Shown here piece after piece: positions 8,363-15,596 of a DNA stretch of 39,785 nucleotides (its first letter is position 1; every line of letters starts with the position of its first letter). The stretch comes from an uncultured Oscillospiraceae bacterium (GTDB lineage Bacteria; Bacillota; Clostridia; Oscillospirales; Oscillospiraceae). Below the pieces are notes generated by a model. The model had not been told where the DNA came from, did not search any database, and saw only the letters and a list, made by a program, of their open reading frames with translations. The position numbers and the translations under genes are program-made. The DNA lies in the NCBI GenBank assembly GCA_900759385.1, contig CAAEUZ010000096.1:1-39785 (forward strand). The letters are read 5' to 3'.

Positions 8363-9772
8363 TCATTCCTCCTCGTTGCATATCTTTACTATGGCCAGCG
8401 CGAAAATCTTGCTGGCTGTAAGCGCGTCCCTGACGCGGATACGCTCGTTTGCCCCGTGCAGGCGGGTGTCAAAACCGGGCATGGACGCGCCGAAGGCCAC
8501 GCCTCCCGGTATGTCGTGGACATAGGTGCCGCCGCCGGTGGAAACGCATCCGCCCTCCTCGCCGGTGTAGCGCTGATAGCACTCCAGCAGCGCGCGAACG
8601 AACCCGCCGCCGGCCGGCGTGTGGTGCCCGGGCTCCATCTCGCCCGTCACCTCAAAGCGCGCCTCGCCCAGGGTGCGCTCAAACGGTACCCGGCAGTTTG
8701 CGTCATTGGCGCACAGGGACACGCGGGCGTCGCACTCCAGCTTCAGCCCGGTCTCCGTGAGCTCAAAGAGGTTCGGCGAGATGGTCAGGTCGCCGGAGAG
8801 CTCGTCCGACTGGGCAATGCCGCTCTTCTCGCCGCGCCAGTCGCCGTGAGGCAGGCAGCGCGAGAGTGCGCGCACGCTCTCAGCCGCCGCCCCGTCCATG
8901 GGCAGGGCGGACAGGATCTCCAGCAGCGCCGTCACGGCATTGCAGCCGTCGTCCGGGTGCGCCGCGTGGGCCTGGGTGCCGTGTACCAGGAGCCGGCAGC
9001 CGACCGGCATGTCCTCCGCGGCGAACTCGACGCCGCAGCGGTCCGCGGCCGCCCCGCCGAACTTGAGCGCAGCGGGCGCATCCAGCCCCGCCACGACCGC
9101 CTCCGCCTCCGCCGGCACGACGTTTATGCGGAAGCCGCCGTGCGCGCTCACAAGCCGTACGGGCTCGTTCCCGGCCGGCCAGGAGCGGGTTATCACCGGG
9201 CGGTACATGCCCTTCTCCACGTTGTAGACGGGGAAGCCCGAGTCCGGCGTGAAGGTATTCGGCGCCGGGGCGTGATCGTCATAGTAATAGTGCAGGTCTC
9301 CCGAACCGCTCTCCTCATCGGTGCCGAAGAGCAGGCGGCAGCCGTGCCGGAGCTCTACCCCCAGCTCCTTCAGGCAGCGGAATGCGTAGAGCGCCATCAC
9401 CAGCGGGCCCTTGTCGTCGTCAGTGCCGCGGCCGTAGAGGCAGCCGTCGCCCCCGAGGGTGACGGTGTACGGGTCGGTGTCCCAGCCCTCCCCGGGCGCC
9501 ACTATGTCCAGGTGTCCCAGTATGTCAAGCGCGGCGGGGGCGCCGTTATAGTCCGCGCTGCCCATTGCGCCGTGATAGGTCTCCGTGGCAAAACCGTACC
9601 CGGCGCAGAGCGAAACCATCTCGTCCAGAGCGCGGCGCGGCCCAGGGCCGAAGGGCGCGTCCGGCTCCGGCTCACCCCTCACGCTGGGCACCGCCACCAG
9701 GCGGCCTATATCGCGCACCAGCTCATCCGCGTGCGCGTCTATCCATTCGCTTATATGCGTGTCAATTCCCAT
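8363..9772 (-). CDS. M20-family dipeptidase, PepV-like
   Basis: Predicted cytosolic zinc dipeptidase of 469 residues, the usual PepV length. Visible metal and catalytic motifs: GHLDIVAPGEGW (His88, Asp90), YGRGTDDDKGP (Asp119/120), GTDEESGSGD (Glu153, Glu154), PDSGFP (Asp177), and a C-terminal TYVHDIPGG histidine. The central insertion (about residues 190-370) corresponds to the lid domain of PepV. Its start overlaps the end of the upstream amidohydrolase gene by 11 bp, so the genes are tightly coupled. Substrates are likely short peptides or beta-Ala/Xaa dipeptides; specificity is not evident. Confidence 0.9.
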   Translation of the reverse strand: MGIDTHISEWIDAHADELVRDIGRLVAVPSVRGEPEPDAPFGPGPRRALDEMVSLCAGYGFATETYHGAMGSADYNGAPAALDILGHLDIVAPGEGWDTDPYTVTLGGDGCLYGRGTDDDKGPLVMALYAFRCLKELGVELRHGCRLLFGTDEESGSGDLHYYYDDHAPAPNTFTPDSGFPVYNVEKGMYRPVITRSWPAGNEPVRLVSAHGGFRINVVPAEAEAVVAGLDAPAALKFGGAAADRCGVEFAAEDMPVGCRLLVHGTQAHAAHPDDGCNAVTALLEILSALPMDGAAAESVRALSRCLPHGDWRGEKSGIAQSDELSGDLTISPNLFELTETGLKLECDARVSLCANDANCRVPFERTLGEARFEVTGEMEPGHHTPAGGGFVRALLECYQRYTGEEGGCVSTGGGTYVHDIPGGVAFGASMPGFDTRLHGANERIRVRDALTASKIFALAIVKICNEEE

Positions 9773-11039
9773 TTCCGATCAGCTCCCTGGTATACTTCTC
9801 CGCCTCGGCGTATATCCTGCCGGGATCCTCGCCGACGAAGAACTCGCCGTTCTCGTAGAGGATCCGTCCCGCCACCATCGTCAGGCGCACATTGTCGCGC
9901 GTGCCGGAGTAGACGAGATTCTTGGCCACGGCGTGCACAGGCCGCATGTTGGGCCGGTTCATATTTATTACGGCGAGGTCCGCCGCCTTGCCCTCGGCCA
10001 GGCAGTCACAGTTTTCCAGCCCCATGGCCCTGGCGCCGCCGGAGCAGGCCGCGTACAGTATCCCCTCCGCCGGGCAGGCGGCGGCGTCCTGCCGCTCCAG
10101 CTTCTGCAGCACGCAGGCGAGGTACATCTCGCGGAACATGTCGAGGGCGTTGTTGGACGCGGGCCCGTCCGTGCCTATGGCCAGCTTCACGCCGCGCTTT
10201 TCAAAGCGGCCCAGCGGGGCGATGCCGCTGGCCAGCTTGGCGTTTGAGCAGGGGCAGGTGACGGCCCAGAGGCCCTTTTCGGCGAATATGCGCACGTCGT
10301 CGTCGGTGAACCACACGCAGTGGTAACCGCCGCCGCCGAAGTCGAAGAGGCCGAGCGAATCCAGGCAGGCCGTGGGTGACATTCCGTGCCGGGCCATGCA
10401 GCCGTCCACCTCGCTCCTGGTCTCAGAGTTGTGCGTCCAGAAGGGGCTTTTCAGCTGGTGCACCAGCTCGCTCATCTCCCGCAGGAGCCGCTCGTCCGCC
10501 GTGTACTCGGCATGGACGCCTGGCAGGTAGCCTATGAGCGGGTGCAGGGAGTTGAATTTTGCATAGTCGTCAGCGGCAACGCTTATCCTGTCACCGGCTG
10601 AGAGCGCCCCGCAGATCACGGTGCGGAAGCCGGAGTCTATGTTGGCCTGCGCGTAGGCGTCGCGGTGGAAGTACATGTCGAAGCTGGCCGTCATGCCGCC
10701 TGAGAGGTACTCCAGTATGGCCAGGCGCGTAAAGGCATAGACCGCTTCCGGCGTCAGCCTCTCTTCCAGCGGGAAGACCTTGTCGAAGAGCCAGCTCTGC
10801 AGCGGCAGGTCGTCCGCGTAAGAGCGCAGGAAGGTCATGGCCGAGTGCGCGTGCGCATTCTTGAAGCCGGGGATGATCAGGTCGCCGCCCAGGTCTATCT
10901 CCCGCTCGAACTCCGGCAAAACCCCGCTCCGCGCCGGGCCTGCGTAAGCAATTTTGCCGCCGTCCGTCCACACCTCGCCGGAAAAGTACGAGCAGTCCGA
11001 GGTCATGGGCATGACGAGGCCGTTATACAATCTTATCAT
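9762..11039 (-). CDS. Amidohydrolase, 5'-methylthioadenosine/S-adenosylhomocysteine deaminase-like
   Basis: Metal-dependent amidohydrolase of 425 residues. Ligand and catalytic motifs in order: FKNAHAHSAMTFLRS (His63, His65), VFPLEERLT (Glu92, the FPLE element typical of MTA/SAH deaminases), WTHNSET (His203, Glu206), YHCVWFTDDD (His240), IGTDGPASNN (Asp291). This set fits the MtaD/SsnA group that deaminates adenosine-like compounds, though related enzymes act on other aminopurines or pyrimidines. The first metal motif reads HAH instead of the commoner HTH. Start ATG 11039 follows GAGGTGA. First gene of the operon with the dipeptidase, cupin and MarR genes. Confidence 0.88.
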   Translation of the reverse strand: MIRLYNGLVMPMTSDCSYFSGEVWTDGGKIAYAGPARSGVLPEFEREIDLGGDLIIPGFKNAHAHSAMTFLRSYADDLPLQSWLFDKVFPLEERLTPEAVYAFTRLAILEYLSGGMTASFDMYFHRDAYAQANIDSGFRTVICGALSAGDRISVAADDYAKFNSLHPLIGYLPGVHAEYTADERLLREMSELVHQLKSPFWTHNSETRSEVDGCMARHGMSPTACLDSLGLFDFGGGGYHCVWFTDDDVRIFAEKGLWAVTCPCSNAKLASGIAPLGRFEKRGVKLAIGTDGPASNNALDMFREMYLACVLQKLERQDAAACPAEGILYAACSGGARAMGLENCDCLAEGKAADLAVINMNRPNMRPVHAVAKNLVYSGTRDNVRLTMVAGRILYENGEFFVGEDPGRIYAEAEKYTRELIGNGN

Positions 11040-11057
11040 CGACTCACCTCAATAAAG

Positions 11058-11112
11058 TTGCAAAACTCTCCGCGCCGTGTTAACATTGTAGGCGCAAAAA
11101 GGGGGTTTAAAA
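11058..11112. promoter_or_regulatory. Overlapping divergent promoters, amidohydrolase operon (-) and HD hydrolase (+)
   Basis: Plus strand: TTGCAA (11058-11063), 17 bp, TAACAT (11081-11086). Minus strand: TACAAT (11085-11090) with TTTAAA/TTTTAA 15-16 bp upstream (11106-11112). The two -10 elements nearly coincide in a 74-bp gap, so expression of the two sides is probably mutually exclusive or jointly regulated. Confidence 0.45.
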
Positions 11113-11113
11113 A

Positions 11114-11677
11114 GTGAAGCCTGCGGAGTTCATGGACTTTCTCCACATACTTGAAAATATGAAATGCAATACCCGCCACAGCTGGACGCACACCGGCCGG
11201 CACGAGAGCGTGGCCGAGCACACCTTCCGCGTCTGCTGCATGGCATTCCTGCTGGAAAAGGAGTTCCCCGAGCTCGACATGGGCAAGGTGCTCCGGATGT
11301 GCCTCATCCACGACTGGGGCGAGGCCGTCACCGGCGACATACCGAGTTTCCTCAAGACCGAGCGAGACGAGGATGCGGAGATGTCCGCCCTCCACGCGCT
11401 GACCGCCCGTCTCCCGGACCGTGAGGCCGAACTCAACGCGCTCTACGCCGAGATGGAAGAGCGCAGGACGCCCGAAGCCCGGCTGTACAAGGCCCTTGAC
11501 CGCCTGGAGGCCGTTATCCAGCACAACGAGGCCCCGCTGGACACATGGATTGAGCTGGAAAAAGAGCTCAACCTCACCTACGGCGTGGAGGACTGCGCGC
11601 CCTTCCCCTTCCTGGCCGCGGTCAGGGAGCTGTCCAACGAGGACACGCGCGCCAAGCTGGCCGCCGGCGGGCACTGA
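11114..11677 (+). CDS. HD-domain phosphohydrolase, YfbR/HDDC2-like 5'-nucleotidase family
   Basis: A 187-residue HD protein. Motifs: RHESVAEHTFRVCC (His36), CLIHDWGEAVTGDIP (the HD pair His66-Asp67, plus Glu70 and Asp75), and DRLEAVIQH (the late Asp). This is the arrangement of YfbR/HDDC2 enzymes that hydrolyse (deoxy)nucleoside monophosphates. I use the GTG at 11114 because the first residues (PAEFMDFLHILENMK) align with the family's N-terminal helix; GGGGG lies 8 nt upstream. Divergent from the amidohydrolase, so both may belong to nucleoside salvage. Confidence 0.88.
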   Translation: MKPAEFMDFLHILENMKCNTRHSWTHTGRHESVAEHTFRVCCMAFLLEKEFPELDMGKVLRMCLIHDWGEAVTGDIPSFLKTERDEDAEMSALHALTARLPDREAELNALYAEMEERRTPEARLYKALDRLEAVIQHNEAPLDTWIELEKELNLTYGVEDCAPFPFLAAVRELSNEDTRAKLAAGGH

Positions 11678-11896
11678 GTCCCCGCGGCTTCACCGCCGCA
11701 AAGACCTGTGCTCACAATCATACAACGACATTTGACCGCTTGTCAATAACGCGGAAGGACGGGGCGAAAAACTCCGTCCCATCCAGTTGCCGGTCCCTGT
11801 GCTGGAGGCAATAAACCCGTCATGCGCAGCGGCTGCGGATAATAAAGAGCCAATGCAGAACGAAGTATCAGCACAGCCAGGCTCCTGCCGCCATGG
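11678..11896. other. Intergenic stretch without recognisable gene
   Basis: About 220 bp after the HD gene. The only visible structure is an inverted repeat GGACGG ... CCGTCC near 11757-11782. An antisense frame of 122 codons (11690-12058) has no domain or ribosome site. Composition is lower in GC than the flanking genes. Confidence 0.4.
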
Positions 11897-12097
11897 GATA
11901 TTACGGTACAGGAAAAGTTCAAAACACGCTTTTACATAAGCACGCTGGTCACAATGATAATCTACGACCGTGGATAGCAGCTTGCAAACCGGTGGGAACA
12001 CTGCGACCGGCAGAAGAAGACGGTCAAAAATCTCCACGGCATGATGCGTGGAATTCACACCGAGAAGGAGCCTTGCGTGCTGCTTCTGCCGCGCTAA
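11897..12097 (+). pseudogene. Possible decayed ORF upstream of repeat copy 2
   Basis: One plus-strand frame reads as a plausible protein fragment, with VQEKFKTRFYISTLVTMII, then an in-frame TAG, then a stretch with NRWEHCDRQKKTVKNLHGMM and a final TAA at 12095-12097 that abuts the repeat hairpin. It has no start codon with a ribosome site. I recognise no family. The amino-acid composition, unlike a random frame of this GC-rich genome, is the only argument that it was once coding. Confidence 0.2.
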
Positions 12098-12200
12098 AAC
12101 GGGGTCTGACGTTAATTAACGCCAGGCCTCGTTTCTTAATTCAATGCTGCTCAGGATTTATGCGCTCTTGAGCTCGCTTCCTGCTATTCTTAGTGCGACA
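12091..12200 (+). repeat. Dispersed repeat, copy 2, with imperfect hairpin and T-run
   Basis: Begins GCGCTAAAACGGGG, hairpin at 12100-12131 (CGGGGTCTGACGTTAATTAACGCCAGGCCTCG), then GTTTCTTAATTCAATG and TTGAGCTCGCTTCCTGCT. It aligns with copy 1 (7411-7520) along its length. In this copy the stem keeps pairing through two G-U wobbles and has one A-C mismatch. Followed by TTTCTT, it also resembles a terminator, here convergent with the IclR gene end at 12218. Confidence 0.65.
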
Positions 12201-12217
12201 GTCGTCTTCCGCAGATT

Positions 12218-12997
12218 TCATGGTGCCGGGGGCTCCTGCATTTTGGCTGCGCGGGAGATGTCGGCGGCGGCTTTCTTCAGGGCGGCCAGGTTCCGCTGTG
12301 TGTGCCGCTCCATGCGCGTGCTGGGGCCGGAGCAGCTTATGGCGGCAATGGCGGCGCCGGAGCGGTCAACGAGGGCCACGGCGTAGCAGGTCAGGCCCTC
12401 TTCACCCTCCTCGTTGTCTATGGCCCAGCCCCGGGCCCGGGTGCGCTCGATCTCGGCGTAGAGCTCATCCGGGCCGTTGAGCCCGTTCGGCGTCAGGCGG
12501 CGGAAATCGGCGGCGCGGGCGTACTGCTCGAGCTGTTCACGGCTCTTGAAGCACAGCATGGCCTTGCCCATGGCGGTCTGGTGTGCCCAGCGCCGGTCGC
12601 CGAGGACGGTGTCCATCTTCAGGTTCAGCCGTCCCAGCGCCTTGTCCGCGAATACCACGTGGTAGGGTCCGTCCATGATGCCCAGGTGCGCCGTCTCGCC
12701 GGTGCTGTCGGCCAGCTGCGTGAGGTATGGCCGCACCAGGCCCGTGAGCACCATGCGGCTCTGCGCCAGCGCACCCAGGGAGAAGAGCTTGATGCCAAGC
12801 CTGTAGCCGCCCTCCGGCGAGCGCGTGAGGTAGCCCTTGGCCTCCAGGGTGTACAGCATCCTGAATGCTGCCGTGCGGCTCACGCCCAGCTCCCTGGCCG
12901 CCTGCGCCGCCGTGAGCTCCTCGCGCTCGAAGAACAGCCCGAGCACGTCGAGGGCGTGGTCAAGGGATGAGAGAATGTACTGGGAACCCTCGTCCAT
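12218..12997 (-). CDS. IclR-family transcriptional regulator
   Basis: A 259-residue regulator with the standard IclR build. Residues ~8-70 form the winged helix (LDHALDVLGLFFEREELTAAQAARELGVSRTAAFRMLYTLEAKGYL), and the rest is the GAF-like effector domain with GETAHLGIMDG, HQTAMGKAMLC and RARGWAIDNEEGEEGLTCYAVALVD. It is translated one base after the GNAT gene and stands divergent to the 2-oxoacid:ferredoxin oxidoreductase operon, so that operon is its most likely target. Effector unknown, possibly a 2-oxoacid or aromatic acid as in other IclR proteins. Confidence 0.93.
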   Translation of the reverse strand: MDEGSQYILSSLDHALDVLGLFFEREELTAAQAARELGVSRTAAFRMLYTLEAKGYLTRSPEGGYRLGIKLFSLGALAQSRMVLTGLVRPYLTQLADSTGETAHLGIMDGPYHVVFADKALGRLNLKMDTVLGDRRWAHQTAMGKAMLCFKSREQLEQYARAADFRRLTPNGLNGPDELYAEIERTRARGWAIDNEEGEEGLTCYAVALVDRSGAAIAAISCSGPSTRMERHTQRNLAALKKAAADISRAAKMQEPPAP

Positions 12998-12998
12998 A

Positions 12999-13430
12999 TC
13001 ACGGCGCCCCCTTTTCCCAGGTCATAAAGCAGTCGCCGGCGCCGGTGGCGGGGTCTGTGCCCGTGCCGCTCACGGAAAAGCCCTCGCGCCGGTAAAAGTT
13101 CAGCGCGCGCGTGTTGGCGGCATAAACGTTCAGGCTAAGGCGCGGCTTCATCGACTTGGCCAGCTCCAGGAGCCGCCGCCCGATACCATGCGAGCGGGCC
13201 GGCGCGTTTATAAACAGCCCCTCAATGTGCTCGCCGCTGAGGCCGATAAATCCCTCTATGCCACCTGCGTCCTCATATATATAGACCTCGGCCTCCGCCA
13301 GCGCTGCCTTGACCGGGGCGAAGTTGGCCCGCCAGTAGTCCGCGGGTATAAAACTGTGTGCATCCAGGTTGGCAGCCAGCCAGATTTCGGCGACGGCCTC
13401 GATGTCGGACGGCTCCATACGTCTTATCAT
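12999..13430 (-). CDS. GNAT-family N-acetyltransferase
   Basis: A 143-residue acetyltransferase. The acetyl-CoA pyrophosphate loop is RSHGIGRRLLELAK (motif A, about residues 78-91), followed by LNVYAANTRALNFYRREGF (motif B). The start IRRMEPSDIEAVAEIW is typical of YjaB-like GNAT proteins. The gene ends 1 bp before the IclR start, so the two form an operon. Acceptor substrate unknown. Confidence 0.88.
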   Translation of the reverse strand: MIRRMEPSDIEAVAEIWLAANLDAHSFIPADYWRANFAPVKAALAEAEVYIYEDAGGIEGFIGLSGEHIEGLFINAPARSHGIGRRLLELAKSMKPRLSLNVYAANTRALNFYRREGFSVSGTGTDPATGAGDCFMTWEKGAP

Positions 13431-13454
13431 GTCCTGCCTCCTTGACTTTCCGCC

Positions 13455-13551
13455 GGGTTCGTGGTATTATCCGGCCAGATAGGGTTCGCAAAACGAACAT
13501 ATTGTTATTATAGCGAACGGATTTGCTTTCGTCAAGAGCTCGAGGGTTCGC
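13455..13551. promoter_or_regulatory. Cluster of GTTCG/CGAAC half-sites, candidate IclR operators, with minus-strand promoter
   Basis: Within ~100 bp are GGGTTCG (13455-13461), the perfect inverted repeat GTTCG-CAAAA-CGAAC (13484-13498), GCGAAC (13513-13518) and GGGTTCGC (13544-13551). IclR-type regulators of aromatic-acid pathways bind GTTCG...CGAAC palindromes. A minus-strand -10 GATAAT lies at 13466-13471, which puts the perfect repeat over the -35 of the GNAT-IclR promoter and suggests autorepression. The rest lies upstream of the oxidoreductase operon. Confidence 0.5.
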
Positions 13552-13610
13552 CATAATAATTGCACAAATCCAACGCTGAAATTTTGTAAAATCTGCTGGG
13601 AGTGATTCAA

Positions 13611-14144
13611 ATGCAAGAGATTCGGCTGCACGGCAGGGGAGGACAGGGCCTGGTGAAGGCCAGCCACATCGTGGTCAGGACCGCGGTGGAGACCGGGCAC
13701 TACGGACAGTTTATCCCCTTCTTCGGCGTGGAGCGCAAGGGCTCGCCCGTCTTCGGTTTCCTGCGGTTGAGCGAGGAGGAGATACGGCGCAAGACCCAGG
13801 TCTATGAGCCGGACGTGCTCATCATCCTGGACGACACGCTTGTGCACCTGCCCGCGACCTACGCGGGACTGAAGGAGGGCGGCACGGTGGTCATAAACTC
13901 CGTCCACGACGCCGCGGCGCTGAAGATGCCCGCCCAGGCTGGGAAGGTGGCCATAGTGGACGCCACGGGCATATGCATGGAGGAGCTGGGGCGCAACATC
14001 CCCAACACGGCCATGCTCGGGGCCTTCGCCAGGGTGACCGGCCTGGTGGACAAGGACAGGCTTTTTGACAACATCGCCGCCGAGTTCGGCGAAAACAACC
14101 GCAGGGCCGCCATGCGCGCGTACGACGCGGTGCAGGTCATGTGA
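13611..14144 (+). CDS. 2-oxoacid:ferredoxin oxidoreductase, gamma subunit
   Basis: Gamma subunit of a four-subunit POR/VOR/KOR-type enzyme. The 177-residue protein starts QEIRLHGRGGQGLVKASHIV, the hallmark glycine-rich opening of PorG/PorC proteins, and includes FGVERKGSPVFGFLR. I start at ATG 13611, with GGGAG 8 nt upstream, and not at the GTG at 13602, which overlaps that ribosome site. First gene of gamma-delta-alpha-beta, the same order as porCDAB of Thermotoga. Divergent to the IclR regulator. Confidence 0.93.
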   Translation: MQEIRLHGRGGQGLVKASHIVVRTAVETGHYGQFIPFFGVERKGSPVFGFLRLSEEEIRRKTQVYEPDVLIILDDTLVHLPATYAGLKEGGTVVINSVHDAAALKMPAQAGKVAIVDATGICMEELGRNIPNTAMLGAFARVTGLVDKDRLFDNIAAEFGENNRRAAMRAYDAVQVM

Positions 14145-14155
14145 GGAGGCGCGGT

Positions 14156-14413
14156 ATGGAAAAAAGACACGTTACCCCGCTCGGCAACGAGGGGATGTAC
14201 ATACTGGACACGGCTGCCTGGCGCGTTGTCAGGCCCGTGATGGACAAAAACCGCTGCGTTAACTGCGGCATCTGCCTCGGCTACTGCCCGGTGGGCAGCA
14301 TCTACGCCGAGGGCAGGGAGATACTCATAAGCTACGACTACTGCAAGGGCTGCGGACTGTGCGCCGCGGAATGTCCCAAGCAGGCGATCACGATGGAACC
14401 GGAGGTGAAGTGA
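14156..14413 (+). CDS. 2-oxoacid:ferredoxin oxidoreductase, delta (ferredoxin-like) subunit
   Basis: An 85-residue two-[4Fe-4S] ferredoxin-like subunit with CVNCGICLGYCP and CKGCGLCAAECP. It passes electrons from the beta-subunit cluster to external ferredoxin. I use ATG 14156, preceded by GAGGAGG, rather than the in-frame GTG at 14141, which lies inside the ribosome site and overlaps the gamma stop. N-terminal ~35 residues (HVTPLGNEGMYILDTAAWR) are typical of PorD. Confidence 0.93.
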   Translation: MEKRHVTPLGNEGMYILDTAAWRVVRPVMDKNRCVNCGICLGYCPVGSIYAEGREILISYDYCKGCGLCAAECPKQAITMEPEVK

Positions 14414-14414
14414 G

Positions 14415-15584
14415 ATGGGTAAGATTCAAGCGCTGACGGGCAACAAGTGCGCAACTTACGGCGCGGCGCTGTGCCGTCCTGACCTCATCGCCGCCTATCC
14501 CATCACCCCGCAGAGCTCGGTTGTCGAGGGGCTGGCTGACCTGGTGTTCGGCGGCAGGCTCGACTCGCGCATGGTGCAGGTTGAGAGCGAGCACAGCGCC
14601 ATGAGCGTCGTGCAGGGCGCGGCCGCCGCGGGCGGCAGGGTGTTTACCGCCACCAGCGCGCAGGGCCTGGCGCTTATGTACGAGCCGTATTTCCGCATGT
14701 CCACGCTGCGCCTGCCAATGGTCATGGCCATCGCTACCCGCGAGATGACCTCGCCGGAGACCATCTGGTCCGGCCAGCAGGACGCCATGAGCGTGCGCGA
14801 GGCGGGCTGGATACAGTGCTTCTGCGAGACCAACCAGGAGATACTGGACATGATAATCCAGGGCTATATGCTCGCCGAGGACGAGCGGGTGCTGATTCCG
14901 GTCAACGTCTGCTACGACGGCTTTTATTCCAGCCACCTGGTGGAGCGCGTGGATGTCCCGTCGCAGGAGGAGGTGGACGCCTTCCTGCCCGCGTATGCGC
15001 TCCCGGCCAAGCTCGACCCCGCGACGCCGCAGGCGCTCGACCCCATGACCCCGGGCGAGCTGCTGATGAAGTACCGCCGCGACCATCTGGATTCCATGCA
15101 GGCCGCCCTGCCCGTAATAGACGAGGTGGACAAAAAGTTCGCCGCCGCCTTCGGACGCAGCTACGGCGGCGCCGTGGACACCTACAAGCTGGAGGACGCC
15201 GACTTAGCCCTGGTCACCGTGGGCGGCATGACCGGCACGGCGCGCGACGTGGTGGATGAGCTGCGTGCCTCCGGCGTGAAGGCGGGAGTGCTCAAGCTGC
15301 GCTTCACCCGGCCCTTCCCGGCGCAGCGCGTAAAGGACGCCCTCGCGCACGTGAAGGCCTTCGCCGTGGTTGACCGCTCCGTCAGCTTCGGCTGGGACGC
15401 CGGCCCCATGTACGTGGAGACCTGCGCCGCCCTGGGCGACGCCCTCGCGGGCAAGGCGCACTTCTCCGCCATCGGAGGCCTGGGCGGCGCTGACATATCC
15501 ATGGCGCATATGGCCGCCGTGGTGGATAAGCTGCGTTCCCTGAATGACGCCGGCAGGGCGGAGACGCTCTGGCTGATGGACTAA
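14415..15584 (+). CDS. 2-oxoacid:ferredoxin oxidoreductase, alpha subunit
   Basis: A 389-residue alpha subunit that holds the pyrimidine part of thiamine diphosphate. It starts KIQALTGNKCATYGAALC, then AAYPITPQSSVVEGLADL (the YPITP substrate/cofactor loop), VESEHSAMSVVQGAAAAGG and ATSAQGLALMYEP; the C-terminal half is the transketolase C-like domain with TVGGMTGTARDVVDELR. It begins 1 bp after the delta stop. The pyruvate enzyme NifJ is encoded separately in this window, so this complex may prefer another 2-oxoacid, for example a branched-chain or aromatic one. Confidence 0.93.
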   Translation: MGKIQALTGNKCATYGAALCRPDLIAAYPITPQSSVVEGLADLVFGGRLDSRMVQVESEHSAMSVVQGAAAAGGRVFTATSAQGLALMYEPYFRMSTLRLPMVMAIATREMTSPETIWSGQQDAMSVREAGWIQCFCETNQEILDMIIQGYMLAEDERVLIPVNVCYDGFYSSHLVERVDVPSQEEVDAFLPAYALPAKLDPATPQALDPMTPGELLMKYRRDHLDSMQAALPVIDEVDKKFAAAFGRSYGGAVDTYKLEDADLALVTVGGMTGTARDVVDELRASGVKAGVLKLRFTRPFPAQRVKDALAHVKAFAVVDRSVSFGWDAGPMYVETCAALGDALAGKAHFSAIGGLGGADISMAHMAAVVDKLRSLNDAGRAETLWLMD

Positions 15585-15596
15585 GGAGGGTTTGAA

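Noticed and set aside
11690..12058. 122-codon minus-strand frame in the gap after the HD gene
   Set aside because: No start signal or domain; the opposite strand has the more protein-like fragment.
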